Shown here in pieces: positions 49,508 to 58,999 of a DNA stretch of 64,000 nt. The notes under the pieces are model-generated. The model saw only the letters and a list, made by a program, of their open reading frames with translations. It searched no databases and was not told the DNA's origin. Position numbers and translations under genes: made by a program. Location: NCBI RefSeq assembly GCF_003316765.1, contig NZ_NIJF01000060.1, forward strand, positions 304,273-368,272, in the 5' to 3' direction. Source of the stretch: Bacillus sp. P14.5. Lineage in GTDB: Bacteria > Bacillota > Bacilli > Bacillales > Bacillaceae_B. Positions within the stretch are counted from its first letter, which is position 1; each line of letters opens with the position of its first letter.

Positions 49508-51442
49508 TCACACACCCCTAAACCCCTTCAAACTCTCTCCAAGAATATAATGCGAAAACCACATCAGATTCTGCTTCATAATCGCTGCATGGATTCCCGG
49601 CTGGTTGGAGCTATAGGCCATTCCTTTAAATACAACTAGTTCTGTTTCCACTTCCATATCCCGCAGCCCTCGATATACATCATAGGCATTGGTAATCGGC
49701 ACTCTTGCATCCTTTTCACCATGCTGGATCAACGTCGGGGTGCTTGCTGATTTTATATAAGTCATAGGCGAGGTTTTGCTGTATATCTCTGGATCATCCC
49801 AAGGAGTACTTCCTAAATACATCCTAAAAAAGTAAGGGATATCTGTATTAACATAATGATTTCTCAAATTCGTGATAGCGCCTCCGACCGAAGCAGCCTT
49901 GAATCGACTGCTGTAGATAGAACAGAATGCGGAGATAAATCCACCCTGGCTCCAGCCCATCACTCCTACTCGATCTCTATCGGCAATCCCCTTGCCTACC
50001 AGCGAATCCACTCCGGAAATAACATCGTCATAGTCACCGATAGCTAAATTACGATAGTTGGCTTTTAAAAAGTCATTTCCATATCCCGTACTTCCTCTGT
50101 AATTGGGTTCCAGAACGATAAAGCCCTTTTCAACAAACTGCTCAACCGGGTACTTATCATTGAAACTGCCGGAATGGATGGGAAAGGATGCCCATCCGGG
50201 ACCTCCGTGGATGAGTACCAGCAAAGGATAGTTTTTAGAGGCATCGAAGTCGGCCGGAGTTGTTAAAACTCCTTCAATTTCAACATCATCAATGTTTTTC
50301 CACGAGACGATCTCCCTGTTACTTCTAAGCTTTCCTTTGAAAATGCTGTTTTCGTTGGTTATCTTCTTATCGTTAAAGTAGATTTCAAATGTTTCATTTC
50401 TTTCGGCCTTACAGCAGGCTATATGATTCCCATCCTTGGTTATAGAAGCATCCATTATAAAGCCATCTGTATTAAGCTTTTTCACACTGCCTTTTTCTGA
50501 TAAAAGCCCGATATGGTAATTCGTTTTATGCTGCCATCTGATTAGGATTCCTTTAGCTGTCCATCGGATGGGAGTAACCGTACTATCAAAATCAATTAAG
50601 GGCTGAAACTGCTCTCCGCTAGTTAAATCATATATTTCCAGTGTACTGTCCTGTATATTGGTCTGATAGTGCTCCTTCTCTTTTAAACTAGCTGTATAGC
50701 ATATCTTGCTCGCATCTGGAGAAAAGCAAACGCTACCTCCCAACAGCTTAGTACTGCTTAATTTCTGTATTTCACCAGATCCAAGTTCTAATATGTAAAG
50801 TTCCCTGTGCTGATCATCCTGTGCAGCCGGGGTTGGTGAGGCTATGAATACTATCTTTTTCCCATCATTAGATATGTCAAATTCCTGGACATGAAAATCA
50901 TTGGCGTCCGTCAATTGATGGGCTGTGCTGTTTATGCTGAAATCTTTTCTTTTAATGAAGGATAAACAATGATTCTGGTATTCCTTGCCTATATGATGGA
51001 AATCTCCATAAATTTCTCGTCGTTTCTTAATTTCCTGAGATTCCTTTGATTGTGAGGTATAATAAAACCCCTTCCCATCCGGCTTCCATTTAAATTTACT
51101 TACACCTTCTTCTTCCTCCGTGATTTGCATCCTGCTATTATCATCTATGGACTGGACGAAGATTTGATTTTTCTCACCAACCGAACTTAGGTAAGCTATG
51201 TGTCTGGAATCCGGAGACCATATCGGGGATGTACCTTCTATACTGCTGGATGTTAATGCATAGTAATCACCCTTACTTTTTTCATAAAGCCATATGTGAT
51301 TTCTATACTGATTGTCTTTCCAGTCAGCTGTCGTTTTGACGAAGGCCGCGTTGTTGCCGTCTTCACTAATGTTTACGCCTGAAAGGTAAGGTATTGATAA
51401 AAGTTCTTTTATATTGAGATAGTTCTTTTCATTGCTGTTCAA
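49508..51442 (-). CDS. S9 family prolyl oligopeptidase / acylaminoacyl peptidase
   Basis: 644 residues. The N-terminal half is a WD40-like beta propeller (repeated ISEDGN, SPDSRHIAYLS, SPDASKICYTA). The C-terminal alpha/beta hydrolase has the nucleophile in MGWSQGGF (about 495-502), an aspartate in HGEKDARVP and histidine in GIHAAI. No signal peptide, so cytoplasmic peptide turnover is likely. Confidence 0.9.
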   Translation of the reverse strand: MNSNEKNYLNIKELLSIPYLSGVNISEDGNNAAFVKTTADWKDNQYRNHIWLYEKSKGDYYALTSSSIEGTSPIWSPDSRHIAYLSSVGEKNQIFVQSIDDNSRMQITEEEEGVSKFKWKPDGKGFYYTSQSKESQEIKKRREIYGDFHHIGKEYQNHCLSFIKRKDFSINSTAHQLTDANDFHVQEFDISNDGKKIVFIASPTPAAQDDQHRELYILELGSGEIQKLSSTKLLGGSVCFSPDASKICYTASLKEKEHYQTNIQDSTLEIYDLTSGEQFQPLIDFDSTVTPIRWTAKGILIRWQHKTNYHIGLLSEKGSVKKLNTDGFIMDASITKDGNHIACCKAERNETFEIYFNDKKITNENSIFKGKLRSNREIVSWKNIDDVEIEGVLTTPADFDASKNYPLLVLIHGGPGWASFPIHSGSFNDKYPVEQFVEKGFIVLEPNYRGSTGYGNDFLKANYRNLAIGDYDDVISGVDSLVGKGIADRDRVGVMGWSQGGFISAFCSIYSSRFKAASVGGAITNLRNHYVNTDIPYFFRMYLGSTPWDDPEIYSKTSPMTYIKSASTPTLIQHGEKDARVPITNAYDVYRGLRDMEVETELVVFKGMAYSSNQPGIHAAIMKQNLMWFSHYILGESLKGFRGV

Positions 51443-51668
51443 TATAATCTCCCTAGTAATTTCATATTTTTGCTGGAACCGAGATAGGAAACACTCAGTT
51501 ACTTTTAAGAATATTTAAACAATTACACTCATTATGTTACCAAAATATTCATTGAGGTGCTATTAGAGTTTCCTCTCTCACAATTGCTTTCATGTCTCTA
51601 GTTTTCCACACCCAATTCACTTCCCTCATCCCACCAAAATTTAGTATACTCTAATAGGAGGTGAGAAA

Positions 51669-51980
51669 ATGGAAGAGAAAATAATGAATCTTCTAACTGA
51701 AATGAACCAGGAGATGAAAGGGTTCAAGAAAGAGTTTATAAGCTTTAAGGGTGAGATGATTAGCTTTAAAAAAGAAGTGGATCAGCGTTTTGATGGTGTA
51801 GACCGCCGTCTCGATAGTGTAGACCGCCATCTAGAAAAAATGGATGCTAAGCTGGATGGAATAGGTTACCAGTTTGAACAAACGAATGCATTAAGATCAG
51901 AAGACGTTGACTTTGTTACAGCTAAAGTGAATAAGCTGGAGAAGGAAGTTTTTATTCTAAAAAGCAAAAATAAAGCCTAA
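51669..51980 (+). CDS. Short coiled-coil protein
   Basis: 103 residues behind AGGAGGTGAG. Heptad pattern across FKKEFISFKGEMISF and RFDGVDRRLDSVDRHLEKMD; charged and soluble. Resembles small coiled-coil genes of Bacillaceae, role unknown. Confidence 0.7.
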   Translation: MEEKIMNLLTEMNQEMKGFKKEFISFKGEMISFKKEVDQRFDGVDRRLDSVDRHLEKMDAKLDGIGYQFEQTNALRSEDVDFVTAKVNKLEKEVFILKSKNKA

Positions 51981-52152
51981 TTCTTCTTAAAATGTAACTA
52001 GTATGCCCCTTCAAGTTCTTCTTGCTTCATGAAGCAATCAAAGTTCCAGCTCACCAAGAAGCACCCTATTTAAAATACATTTACTCCATTGTCTTTCCTT
52101 ACCGCTTATCTTTATAAGCCTTCTCCTATTTACTAACACTTTTTCCATTAGA

Positions 52153-52179
52153 AAAAGCCATCTGCAATGGATGGCTTTT
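52153..52179 (-). terminator. Terminator after 52190-52531
   Basis: AAAAGCCATC and GATGGCTTTT arms with a minus-strand U-run. Confidence 0.8.
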
Positions 52180-52189
52180 ATTAGATGAC

Positions 52190-52531
52190 CTATGCTTTGT
52201 GTGTGCCATGGAAAACGGTATTCAAATAGTTCCCGTAATCCTCTCCAAGGGGAAGCCCTTCTTCCATCAAGTCTGTCCAAATTCTCTTATCAAGGTCGAA
52301 CAGTCCTTTGATGTGCAGAACTTCGAGGTCTTGAAGCGGGAGATCTGCGTGATGGTATTCCTCCCCATTTTTAACAACGATTTCATAATCCGACCATTTC
52401 ATCACGAACACTTCATAGTTTACATCCCACTCATGCAGCTGGTTCTCCATTATGCCAGCGACGTATTTCAAGAAATCTTCACTGCTCATCACCTGCTGCA
52501 TGTAGCTTCTGACTATCCCGTTAATTTGCAT
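52190..52531 (-). CDS. Hypothetical protein
   Basis: 113 acidic residues behind AGGAGGACAGCTT. No signal, membrane segment or known motif; tryptophans at about 35, 46 and 85. Strong ribosome site and own terminator argue that it is a real gene. Confidence 0.7.
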   Translation of the reverse strand: MQINGIVRSYMQQVMSSEDFLKYVAGIMENQLHEWDVNYEVFVMKWSDYEIVVKNGEEYHHADLPLQDLEVLHIKGLFDLDKRIWTDLMEEGLPLGEDYGNYLNTVFHGTHKA

Positions 52532-52850
52532 AAGCTGTCCTCCTGATTATTGAGCTTTACGAGTAAATTTCTTATTATCTGTTTCCCCTATATCAGTAAT
52601 GTAAAACAAATTACAGCCTATTTACATAGTGGGTTTTTAACCTTAGTTTTAAACTGGGCCATATTTAAAATAAAGCCTCAAGAATCTATTCCAGTTATTC
52701 ACTAGTTATTACCAGAAATTGTATTGATAAGTTAATTTAACTATCAAAGACCGATTTGCCTATCAACTAATTTTATTTTTATAAATAGAAAAGAGGCTGG
52801 GACAAAAGTAGAAAACTAATTGATGCAAGTAGAAATCATCGAAAATAAAA

Positions 52851-52888
52851 CCGCATGAGATCAAGGTTATAACCTTGATCTCATGCGG
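52851..52888. repeat. Perfect 38-bp palindrome
   Basis: CCGCATGAGATCAAGGTTA joined to its exact reverse complement, then TTTTTG; may act as a terminator for plus-strand reading. Confidence 0.85.
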
Positions 52889-52965
52889 TCCATTTTTGTT
52901 ATTAGGCTCTTACCTTAAAGATGTTATTTTTTAGATTGGTTATCCGCCAGTTCCTGATCGTAGGC

Positions 52966-53085
52966 GGATTGGAGCGGAAGGTGTGCGACCTCCTGCGGGA
53001 CTAGCGGGACAGGTGAGACCCCGCAGGCAAAGCCGAGGAGGCTCAGCGCCCGCCCCGCGGAGTCGTGCACCTGGAGCGGAAATCC
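52966..53085. repeat. GC-rich Bacillus-type intergenic repeat, copy B
   Basis: Reverse complement of copy A at 40645-40766, including GGATTGGAGCGGAAGG and GGTGAGACCCCGCAGGC; imperfectly palindromic. Confidence 0.85.
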
Positions 53086-53203
53086 TTTCTTTATACTCAG
53101 ACACATTCTTTTGAAAAGAGCTTTTTATAAGGTTTTGTCCCAGCCTCTTTTGGGTTTTCAGCCTCTTGAAGCTACTGGAAATAAGTGTACTCTCCTACTT
53201 TTT

Positions 53204-53644
53204 CTACCCTTCAAAAAAGTATTGATCTTTACGGTATGCCACTGCATCCATTACTGCAAGCTGATTGTCTTCATGAAAAACCTCGATCCGGTAAAAGCCT
53301 GTTCGAAAGTTTCGTTTTGTTTCGATTGCCCTTGCACTGATTCTATCTCCCGGCATCGCTGCCGCTATGAATTGAATGTTTGTTGAGAGTCCCACTGATG
53401 TCTTTCCATAGGCATTGCAGGCGACAGAAAACACATGATCGGCCAATGCATACAAGACAGCCCCATGTACGGAGCCATGAGCATTGACCATATGCGGCTG
53501 TACTTCCAGCTCGGCTTCCGCGATCCCGGGACCAAACTTGGTTAATTCAATCCCTAATGATTGAGCATACGGATCATTTTTCACTTTTTCATATATCTGT
53601 TCATAATATTCTTCATGCGTTTTCAGTTCATCAATTTTTGTCAA
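53204..53644 (-). CDS. PaaI-type hotdog thioesterase
   Basis: TTG start at 53644 with AAAGGAG eight bases upstream gives 146 residues. VNAHGSVHGAVLYALADHVF is the PaaI catalytic signature (HG-x(3)-HGG-like). Cleaves acyl- or arylacyl-CoA thioesters. Single gene. Confidence 0.85.
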   Translation of the reverse strand: MTKIDELKTHEEYYEQIYEKVKNDPYAQSLGIELTKFGPGIAEAELEVQPHMVNAHGSVHGAVLYALADHVFSVACNAYGKTSVGLSTNIQFIAAAMPGDRISARAIETKRNFRTGFYRIEVFHEDNQLAVMDAVAYRKDQYFFEG

Positions 53645-53824
53645 ATTATTTACTCCTTTCTTCCCCCTCTTCTCCTTAAGCATTCTTCAGTCATTTTGAT
53701 AATCCTGCCTTCAAGTTCAAGAACAAATCAAAGACTACTGCCTAAAATATAGACTTTAGAATGGTAAGCGGGACCTTAGTATAGTATTCTTGTAAGGAAA
53801 TTGACTTGAATAGGAGGACCCAGC

Positions 53825-54390
53825 ATGTCATCGGAGGATCCAAAGTTAAACAATGAGGCACTGCATCTTAACGGAACCATTACGAAAAAAGATTTTGTTA
53901 ATCATAATAGCTATCACTTCAAAAACTATAACCGCAGATTCATGGGCATCATGTTTTTAGTCTTTACAGCCATATTCTCTTTTTACACTTGGACAATCGA
54001 CGAAAGTATAGGTTTCCGGATATTTATGTTGATTATCTTCATGTTTATAGCGATTGTTTTGTCCTTACTTCTATTGGTATGGGCGAAGTGGATAATCAGG
54101 TTAAGGGCGGCAAGAGAGTACAAGAGTGACCAGCTCATACAGAATGAAATGCAATTGACCATCACTTCAGAGGAAATTCAGCAAAAAGTAAGAAGGTCTG
54201 TCAATCACCTGCAATGGAGCGATATCCTCTCTGCCCATGAACATCAGGATATGTTCCGACTGTACATATCAAAAATAAAGCCATATTGATTCCAAAGACG
54301 TTTTTCAATTCGCCAAACGAGATGGAAAGATTAAAAGTGCTGATCAGGGAAAAAGTGAGCAAAGATAAAATACATTTCTATAATGTTTGA
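53825..54390 (+). CDS. YcxB-like membrane protein, broken by a frameshift
   Basis: Start behind AGGAGGACCCAGC. Two membrane segments (about 40-90), then a YcxB-type C-terminal domain (ITSEEIQQK ... LQWSDILSAHE). The frame ends early at 54289; one extra A in the five-A tract 54271-54275 restores KAILIPKTFFNSPNEMERLK to 54390 (188 residues). Role unknown. Confidence 0.8.
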
Positions 54391-54521
54391 TCGAATGGAG
54401 CTTTATGTCACCGGCATTAATTCAATAACGATAGACACAAAACAGTCCGGAAGATCAAACCATCAATCACGATCAATAGGTGCAGAAATAGAAGTGTAAG
54501 TATCACGATATTTTATAATTT

Positions 54522-54549
54522 TAAACCAGATTAATTTAGATCTGGTTTA
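54522..54549 (+). terminator. Hairpin after the YcxB-like gene
   Basis: TAAACCAGAT and ATCTGGTTTA arms followed by TTTAGAG; plus-strand terminator of moderate quality. Confidence 0.5.
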
Positions 54550-54643
54550 TTTAGAGTATATTGTCTTCTTATTTCATTAAACTCCCTGATACTCGAATAC
54601 TCAGTATTGTTTGATGAGTGAGCTTAACTTAACATATTATTAC

Positions 54644-54686
54644 AAAAACGAGCTGAAGACCAATGTACGGCCTTCAGCTCGTTTTT
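54644..54686. terminator. Bidirectional terminator
   Basis: AAAAACGAGCTGAAG and CTTCAGCTCGTTTTT arms; ends the minus-strand peroxiredoxin gene and possibly the plus-strand YcxB-like gene. Confidence 0.85.
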
Positions 54687-54714
54687 ATTATGCGTAAGAT
54701 CTGGGACAGTAACT

Positions 54715-55182
54715 CTACTTTTTCGATAACTTGCCGCATTCCTTCAACAAGCCCTCATACACCACTCGTTCACGAGGGTTGAAATCAATATCTTTATAAA
54801 CGATTTCACCGTTCTTATCAATCAAGAAACATGAGCGGACCGCCACTTCATCCTTTTCATGAAAGACACCATATTTCTTGACGGTTTCTTTATGCCAGTC
54901 CGATAATAACGGGTACGGCAGGGTCCCAAGGCTTGCTTCGAACACATTATGGGAAAAAATGTGGTCGACGCCTATTGCGAGAATCTCTGTATCTGTATTC
55001 TTAATTTCCTCGTAATCCTCTTTCCAAGAAGATAGTTCCGTAATTCAGCCAGGAGTAAAATTAAGCGGATAAAAGGCAAGAAGAACATTTTTCTTTCCCT
55101 CATAGTCCGATAAGGATATCTTCTCTTTTCTGGTAGAAGAAAGTTTAAAATCGGGAGCTTTATCACCAACTTTAAGTTCCAT
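54715..55182 (-). CDS. Peroxiredoxin (BCP/AhpC-TSA type), probable selenoprotein with UGA at residue 46
   Basis: ATG 55182 behind GGAGGG opens [16 protein letters not shown] ... FYPLNFTPG, then TGA (55045-55047), then [13 protein letters not shown] to a TAA at 54715. The family motif is FYP-x-x-x-TP-[G/V]-C-T, so the TGA stands exactly at the peroxidatic cysteine. Reading it as selenocysteine gives a complete 155-residue peroxiredoxin with a later SCFLIDKNG strand. A bSECIS-like hairpin starts 11 bases after the UGA. Peroxiredoxins reduce peroxides; Sec variants occur in selenium-using bacteria. The nearby mnmH gene shows that selenophosphate is probably made. A nonsense mutation is the alternative. 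Confidence 0.75.
55015..55033 (-). promoter_or_regulatory. bSECIS-like hairpin after the in-frame UGA
   Basis: ATCTTCTT pairs with AAGAGGAT (8 bp, one G-U) around the loop GGA. The loop starts 19 bases after the UGA and begins with G, matching published criteria for bacterial SECIS elements (apical loop 16-37 bases away, G among the first two loop bases). Confidence 0.6.
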
Positions 55183-55426
55183 TTGGTTACCCTCCAATCT
55201 TTGCATGCTTAAAAACAACTTCCTACCATCATTCTTCCCTGACTTAGGAATATAAAACTATTTAATGTTCCTGAATATCGATTATCTGACTTTTAAATTC
55301 ATCAAGGCTTCACGCAGATTCCTTTTACGGAAAACTCCTCTGCCTCGTTTATCATTTAAGAGTATCAAAAGGAAGTGTCCCTCTTCTCTTTCAATATTTT
55401 AATGAGTCTGCTTTCAAAAGGTGCCA

Positions 55427-56056
55427 TTAACTGATTTTTGAAGAAGCCTCTTTCTTTGGGTGTTGCAATCGTTTATTGATCACGATCAACCCATAGAAAC
55501 ACAAACCTGTCATCCCCCAGCTGATTATATTTTCTGCGAGAAGACCTTTATCAAAGGCATTCACGCCATATTCCTTTATCAACCATACTTTCAATCCGGC
55601 AAGTATAAAGCTCCTCAGCCCAAATCCGATGGTAATTAACCGGAAAATATTAATGACATCTTTTTGATAAAATCTTGTCTTCATGGATGTTCGGTCGTAG
55701 CCTTGTAACTCAGCAAAGTCCAAGGAAAAATATAGAACAATCGGTTTATTCAACAGTAATGTTATGAAGAAAAACCCTCCTAAACCCACGTGAAAATAGA
55801 CATTGTTCCACAAAAGATTGATGCCCGATCCTGACAACAAATCCACTGTTGTACTTACAATTAAAGTTGAAATAATGAAAATACCGAACACGTTAATTCT
55901 TTTAAACTTGATAAATCGGTAAAGGGTGTAAAGGATCCCAGGAACCGCTGATAACAGCATGGCATAATAATCGCCAAGAGGCTCCTTGGTATAATTCCAG
56001 ACCATCACAGGAAATACAAAATAAAAGAGAATATCCAGGACAGCTGCATTCCTCAT
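55427..56056 (-). CDS. Membrane protein co-transcribed with a PadR regulator
   Basis: 209 residues with six hydrophobic segments; no transporter motif seen. Resembles VC0807-type membrane proteins. Its ATG overlaps the PadR stop (ATGA), so it is the probable regulatory target. Confidence 0.75.
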   Translation of the reverse strand: MRNAAVLDILFYFVFPVMVWNYTKEPLGDYYAMLLSAVPGILYTLYRFIKFKRINVFGIFIISTLIVSTTVDLLSGSGINLLWNNVYFHVGLGGFFFITLLLNKPIVLYFSLDFAELQGYDRTSMKTRFYQKDVINIFRLITIGFGLRSFILAGLKVWLIKEYGVNAFDKGLLAENIISWGMTGLCFYGLIVINKRLQHPKKEASSKIS

Positions 56057-56607
56057 CCTTTCCTCTCCTTTAAAACTGTTTTTATACTGTTCAGGTATTC
56101 GATATCCAACTTAATATGCTGTATTCCATTTTGCAGTGTTAACTTATAAAGAGATGCTTTTAAGTCTGGACTATCAGCAAACATGCTGGAATTCTTCCCC
56201 TGCTCCCAATCCATTATTTTTTCCTCTAAAGATTGAATATGCTCATTGATTAGGTCGATACAGGCTGTTGGTGGAAGATCCTCTAGAAAAGACAGGCCTG
56301 CATACAAATTAGATGGAAAATTAAGTGTAGGCTTCCCGATGGCTTCCTTCAGTAGGTCAGCAAATTCTTTCCTGCCATTCTCTGTTATTTTGTATACTAC
56401 CCTCACTCTATTCCCGGCTGTTTCAGTGCCCAGCTTCTCAATCAATTCTTCTTTTGCCATCTGACGAAATGCATGATAGATGGAATTGGTCTGTATATTC
56501 GTCCATAAATCAATATGGCTTGAATGAAGAATCTGCTGTATTTCATACCCGTGCCTCGGTTTCTCATTCATCAAGCCCAATATGATCAAACGATACAATT
56601 CAATCAC
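56053..56607 (-). CDS. PadR family transcriptional regulator
   Basis: 184 residues. Winged helix: LIILGLMNEKPRHGYEIQQIL ... TNSIYHAFRQMAKEELIE, then a C-terminal Vir_act-type helical part. First gene of a two-gene unit with the membrane protein. Confidence 0.85.
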   Translation of the reverse strand: MIELYRLIILGLMNEKPRHGYEIQQILHSSHIDLWTNIQTNSIYHAFRQMAKEELIEKLGTETAGNRVRVVYKITENGRKEFADLLKEAIGKPTLNFPSNLYAGLSFLEDLPPTACIDLINEHIQSLEEKIMDWEQGKNSSMFADSPDLKASLYKLTLQNGIQHIKLDIEYLNSIKTVLKERKG

Positions 56608-56673
56608 TCCTCAATAGTTAAATTTAAGTATATAATATTAAATATCACTTAGAATTTCAAGTTTCAACAAAAA

Positions 56674-56704
56674 AAGAGCAAATTCCTTAACGGAAAATGC
56701 TCTT
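56674..56704 (-). terminator. Terminator after the nucleosidase gene
   Basis: AAGAGCA and TGCTCTT arms with a minus-strand U-run, about 135 bases downstream of the nucleosidase stop. Confidence 0.6.
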
Positions 56705-56839
56705 CCTTCTTTAACTAAGTGCGCCATCTGGCAAGTACATTATTTCTTAAGTATTTTATACTTGTACCCAGTATCATCACGATTCTTCTTTTCATCAGCT
56801 AAGGCCTGCAAATACCTCAATTGGTACAAAATATCCTAT

Positions 56840-57511
56840 TTATATAAACCTATTCAAATATTCATCAAATATTTTATTCATAACTTTAGGTGTGTTTTCT
56901 ATATAAATATTAATCTGCTCAAGGTTTGACTCAAATTTCTGAGAGTTACTTTCTTCTGATGGAAAGTCAGATATCCCTTTTACAATAATGCACTCAACAT
57001 CATTTTTCTTACAAATATACGCAATCGCACCCGCTTCTGTATCGGCTATAAATATTTTGTTTTCTTTAAGTTCTAAGTAGTCCTTCCACATAACGACTGC
57101 TTTATCTGCGGTACCAATTATTCCGGTATTAAAATCATTTCCATATTTCGAGAGATCAATATCGACTGCGAAGGATTGCTTAATAAAAGGCTCAATTTCT
57201 TTTACTGTGCAGTCATATTGAACGGCTTTATCGGGTACAAAAATATCCAGATTACTGAACCTATCATCTATTCCTGCACAGGTTCCCGCAACGATTACTT
57301 TAGTTAAATTAAATTCTGAAATCATATACTGATTAGCGCCAACACCATTTACTTTTCGTACACCGGTACTATAAAAAACAAGTTTGGTACCATTAATTGT
57401 TCTCATAAAATACTCGCCATAAGGATAACCGAACCGTTCATTATCTTCTATGCAGAAATATTTCAATGTCGCTTCAAATTCCCATTTCGTTGCTATACTT
57501 ATTCCTATCAT
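56840..57511 (-). CDS. MTA/SAH nucleosidase-like (PNP/UDP family) protein
   Basis: 223 residues. VIVAGTCAGID near the centre, VADTEAGAIAYICKK-type ADTEAGAIA and VKGISDFP at the end are the nucleoside phosphorylase/nucleosidase signatures; ISDFP aspartate is the catalytic acid. It cleaves a purine nucleoside; the substrate is uncertain and it is less like Pfs than usual. Confidence 0.8.
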   Translation of the reverse strand: MIGISIATKWEFEATLKYFCIEDNERFGYPYGEYFMRTINGTKLVFYSTGVRKVNGVGANQYMISEFNLTKVIVAGTCAGIDDRFSNLDIFVPDKAVQYDCTVKEIEPFIKQSFAVDIDLSKYGNDFNTGIIGTADKAVVMWKDYLELKENKIFIADTEAGAIAYICKKNDVECIIVKGISDFPSEESNSQKFESNLEQINIYIENTPKVMNKIFDEYLNRFI

Positions 57512-57803
57512 GGACTTATCACCTGCAAATAAAATTTGCCACTATTGAATGCCTATATACCATTTTATCATTACCTATAGCAGCTGAGTAAAATAAGCTT
57601 CCTTTATATGAAAACACTACTATAGTGAAAGATTCATCGTGGGCGGGAGGGGCAAACCTGTATCAGAAGTTTGGGGGAGACCGCTTTAAAAATCACCTTC
57701 ATACTACGACCTCATTTAATGAGCTTCCTAATTCTTTATCTCTTTTTTCAGCCGTTTTTTTACACTGACCTGCCTTCACATACCGGAGCTTGCCATAAAT
57801 AAA
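57512..57803. other. Gap between endonuclease and nucleosidase genes
   Basis: Contains no supported gene; only short frames without ribosome sites. Confidence 0.35.
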
Positions 57804-57829
57804 GCCTGGAGAGAATCACCTCCCCAGGC
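57804..57829 (-). terminator. Terminator of the secreted endonuclease gene
   Basis: GCCTGG and CCAGGC arms plus inner pairing and minus-strand TTTATTTATG, ten bases after the stop. Confidence 0.7.
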
Positions 57830-57838
57830 CTGGACTAC

Positions 57839-58999
57839 CTACCAAATCATCTCTGCCAATTCAGGATGATCAATGAATGGATTTCTATTTCCTTGATACT
57901 GTTCAAAAATGATGTCATTTCTATTAATTTCAAATGCATCAACCGGATCTTGTTTATGCCAGTCTAATAGTACCTCGATCTTTCCATGCAAAGGAGAGCT
58001 GCCGTTGTTGACGTAGTTATTCAGTTCAAGGTCTAATTCTCCGCTGTCTCCTTCATAGCGCACGGCCATGTAGAAGAGCATTCGTGCTACATCACCTTTT
58101 ACCTCATCGCGTGGCTCCCATGAATCTCCGTCATAATAGTTTCCCGGTGCTTCACTGTGCTGGCTGCCGCCATTGTCAAAATCCAAATTCCCTCTTGATG
58201 AATTCACAGTCACATCTGTTGGACGCAGATGGTGCAGGTCTGTTCCCGGTCCTTGTGCAGTACCAAAGTCACCATGGGATTTAGCCCATACATGTTCACG
58301 GTTCCAGTCATTGACTCCCCCGCCATTTGTGTACTTAGATTGTGAACGTCCTGAATACAGAAGAACAACATTATTTGAATTAGCAGGATCTTCATCAGTA
58401 TAGCGAAGAGCTTCCCAAACCCCGCTGTAGGAAAGCGTGGTATGGTCGTCGATTATGTTATGTAATGCCGTCTTTAATGCAGCACCTGTTTTCCCCTCGG
58501 CAGATTCATAGTATTCTTCGTACACAGGCGGTTCAGAAGGTTCAGTCGAATCATCCTGCATCACTTGAAACGCTGAAGAGGATTTCACACCAAAATGAGA
58601 AAAGTACCCATCCAGAGAGCCTGTGACTTTCAACTTTTCACCCATCAGCCCTGGGTTACTTTGCAGCCCGTAAGCTGAACGAAAGGATGATGGAATCTGT
58701 ACATAAATCATGTTTGATGTGTCCGTTTCTGTTGGAGAATCAGCCAGCGCAAGAGCATAGTTGTTTGGAAAGCCGCTGGTTACCACAGAGGAGTGTGAGG
58801 TCGGCTGCCCTACTACATATCCATCAACCGAATACGTCGAGCCATTTTGCATTGAGTTAGCCTGACTTACTGTAAAAGGGGAGTCCCATGTGCCGTTTCC
58901 TGCTGCACTGAAGTGCTCCAGGTGCATAGAGCTGAAGCTGATTAAAAATATTACTGCCACAGCTACAGCACTTGTTAACTTTCCAGAAAATGATTTCAT
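57839..58999 (-). CDS. Secreted endonuclease I family nuclease (Bsn-like)
   Basis: 386 residues. Signal peptide (MKSFSGKLTSAVAVAVIFLI ...), an OB-fold-like DUF6359 domain (about 35-145) and endonuclease I domain with NREHVWAKSHG, DLHHLRPTDVTVNSSRGN and NRNPFIDHPE. The His-Me/HH pattern cleaves RNA and DNA. Secreted to salvage nucleotides or degrade extracellular DNA. GGAGGAATTAGA upstream. Confidence 0.9.
   Translation of the reverse strand: MKSFSGKLTSAVAVAVIFLISFSSMHLEHFSAAGNGTWDSPFTVSQANSMQNGSTYSVDGYVVGQPTSHSSVVTSGFPNNYALALADSPTETDTSNMIYVQIPSSFRSAYGLQSNPGLMGEKLKVTGSLDGYFSHFGVKSSSAFQVMQDDSTEPSEPPVYEEYYESAEGKTGAALKTALHNIIDDHTTLSYSGVWEALRYTDEDPANSNNVVLLYSGRSQSKYTNGGGVNDWNREHVWAKSHGDFGTAQGPGTDLHHLRPTDVTVNSSRGNLDFDNGGSQHSEAPGNYYDGDSWEPRDEVKGDVARMLFYMAVRYEGDSGELDLELNNYVNNGSSPLHGKIEVLLDWHKQDPVDAFEINRNDIIFEQYQGNRNPFIDHPELAEMIW

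Larger units (their letters stand above)
52789..53151. repeat. 363-bp element with 19-bp terminal inverted repeats
   Basis: Perfect arms AAAAGAGGCTGGGACAAAA (52789-52807) and its complement (53133-53151). Inside are a 38-bp perfect palindrome and a copy of the GC-rich repeat. It looks like a nested miniature element; no open gene or duplicated target site is evident. Confidence 0.75.

Noticed and set aside
55183..55426. A second gene upstream of the peroxiredoxin
   Set aside because: No frame with a start signal; only non-coding sequence is visible.
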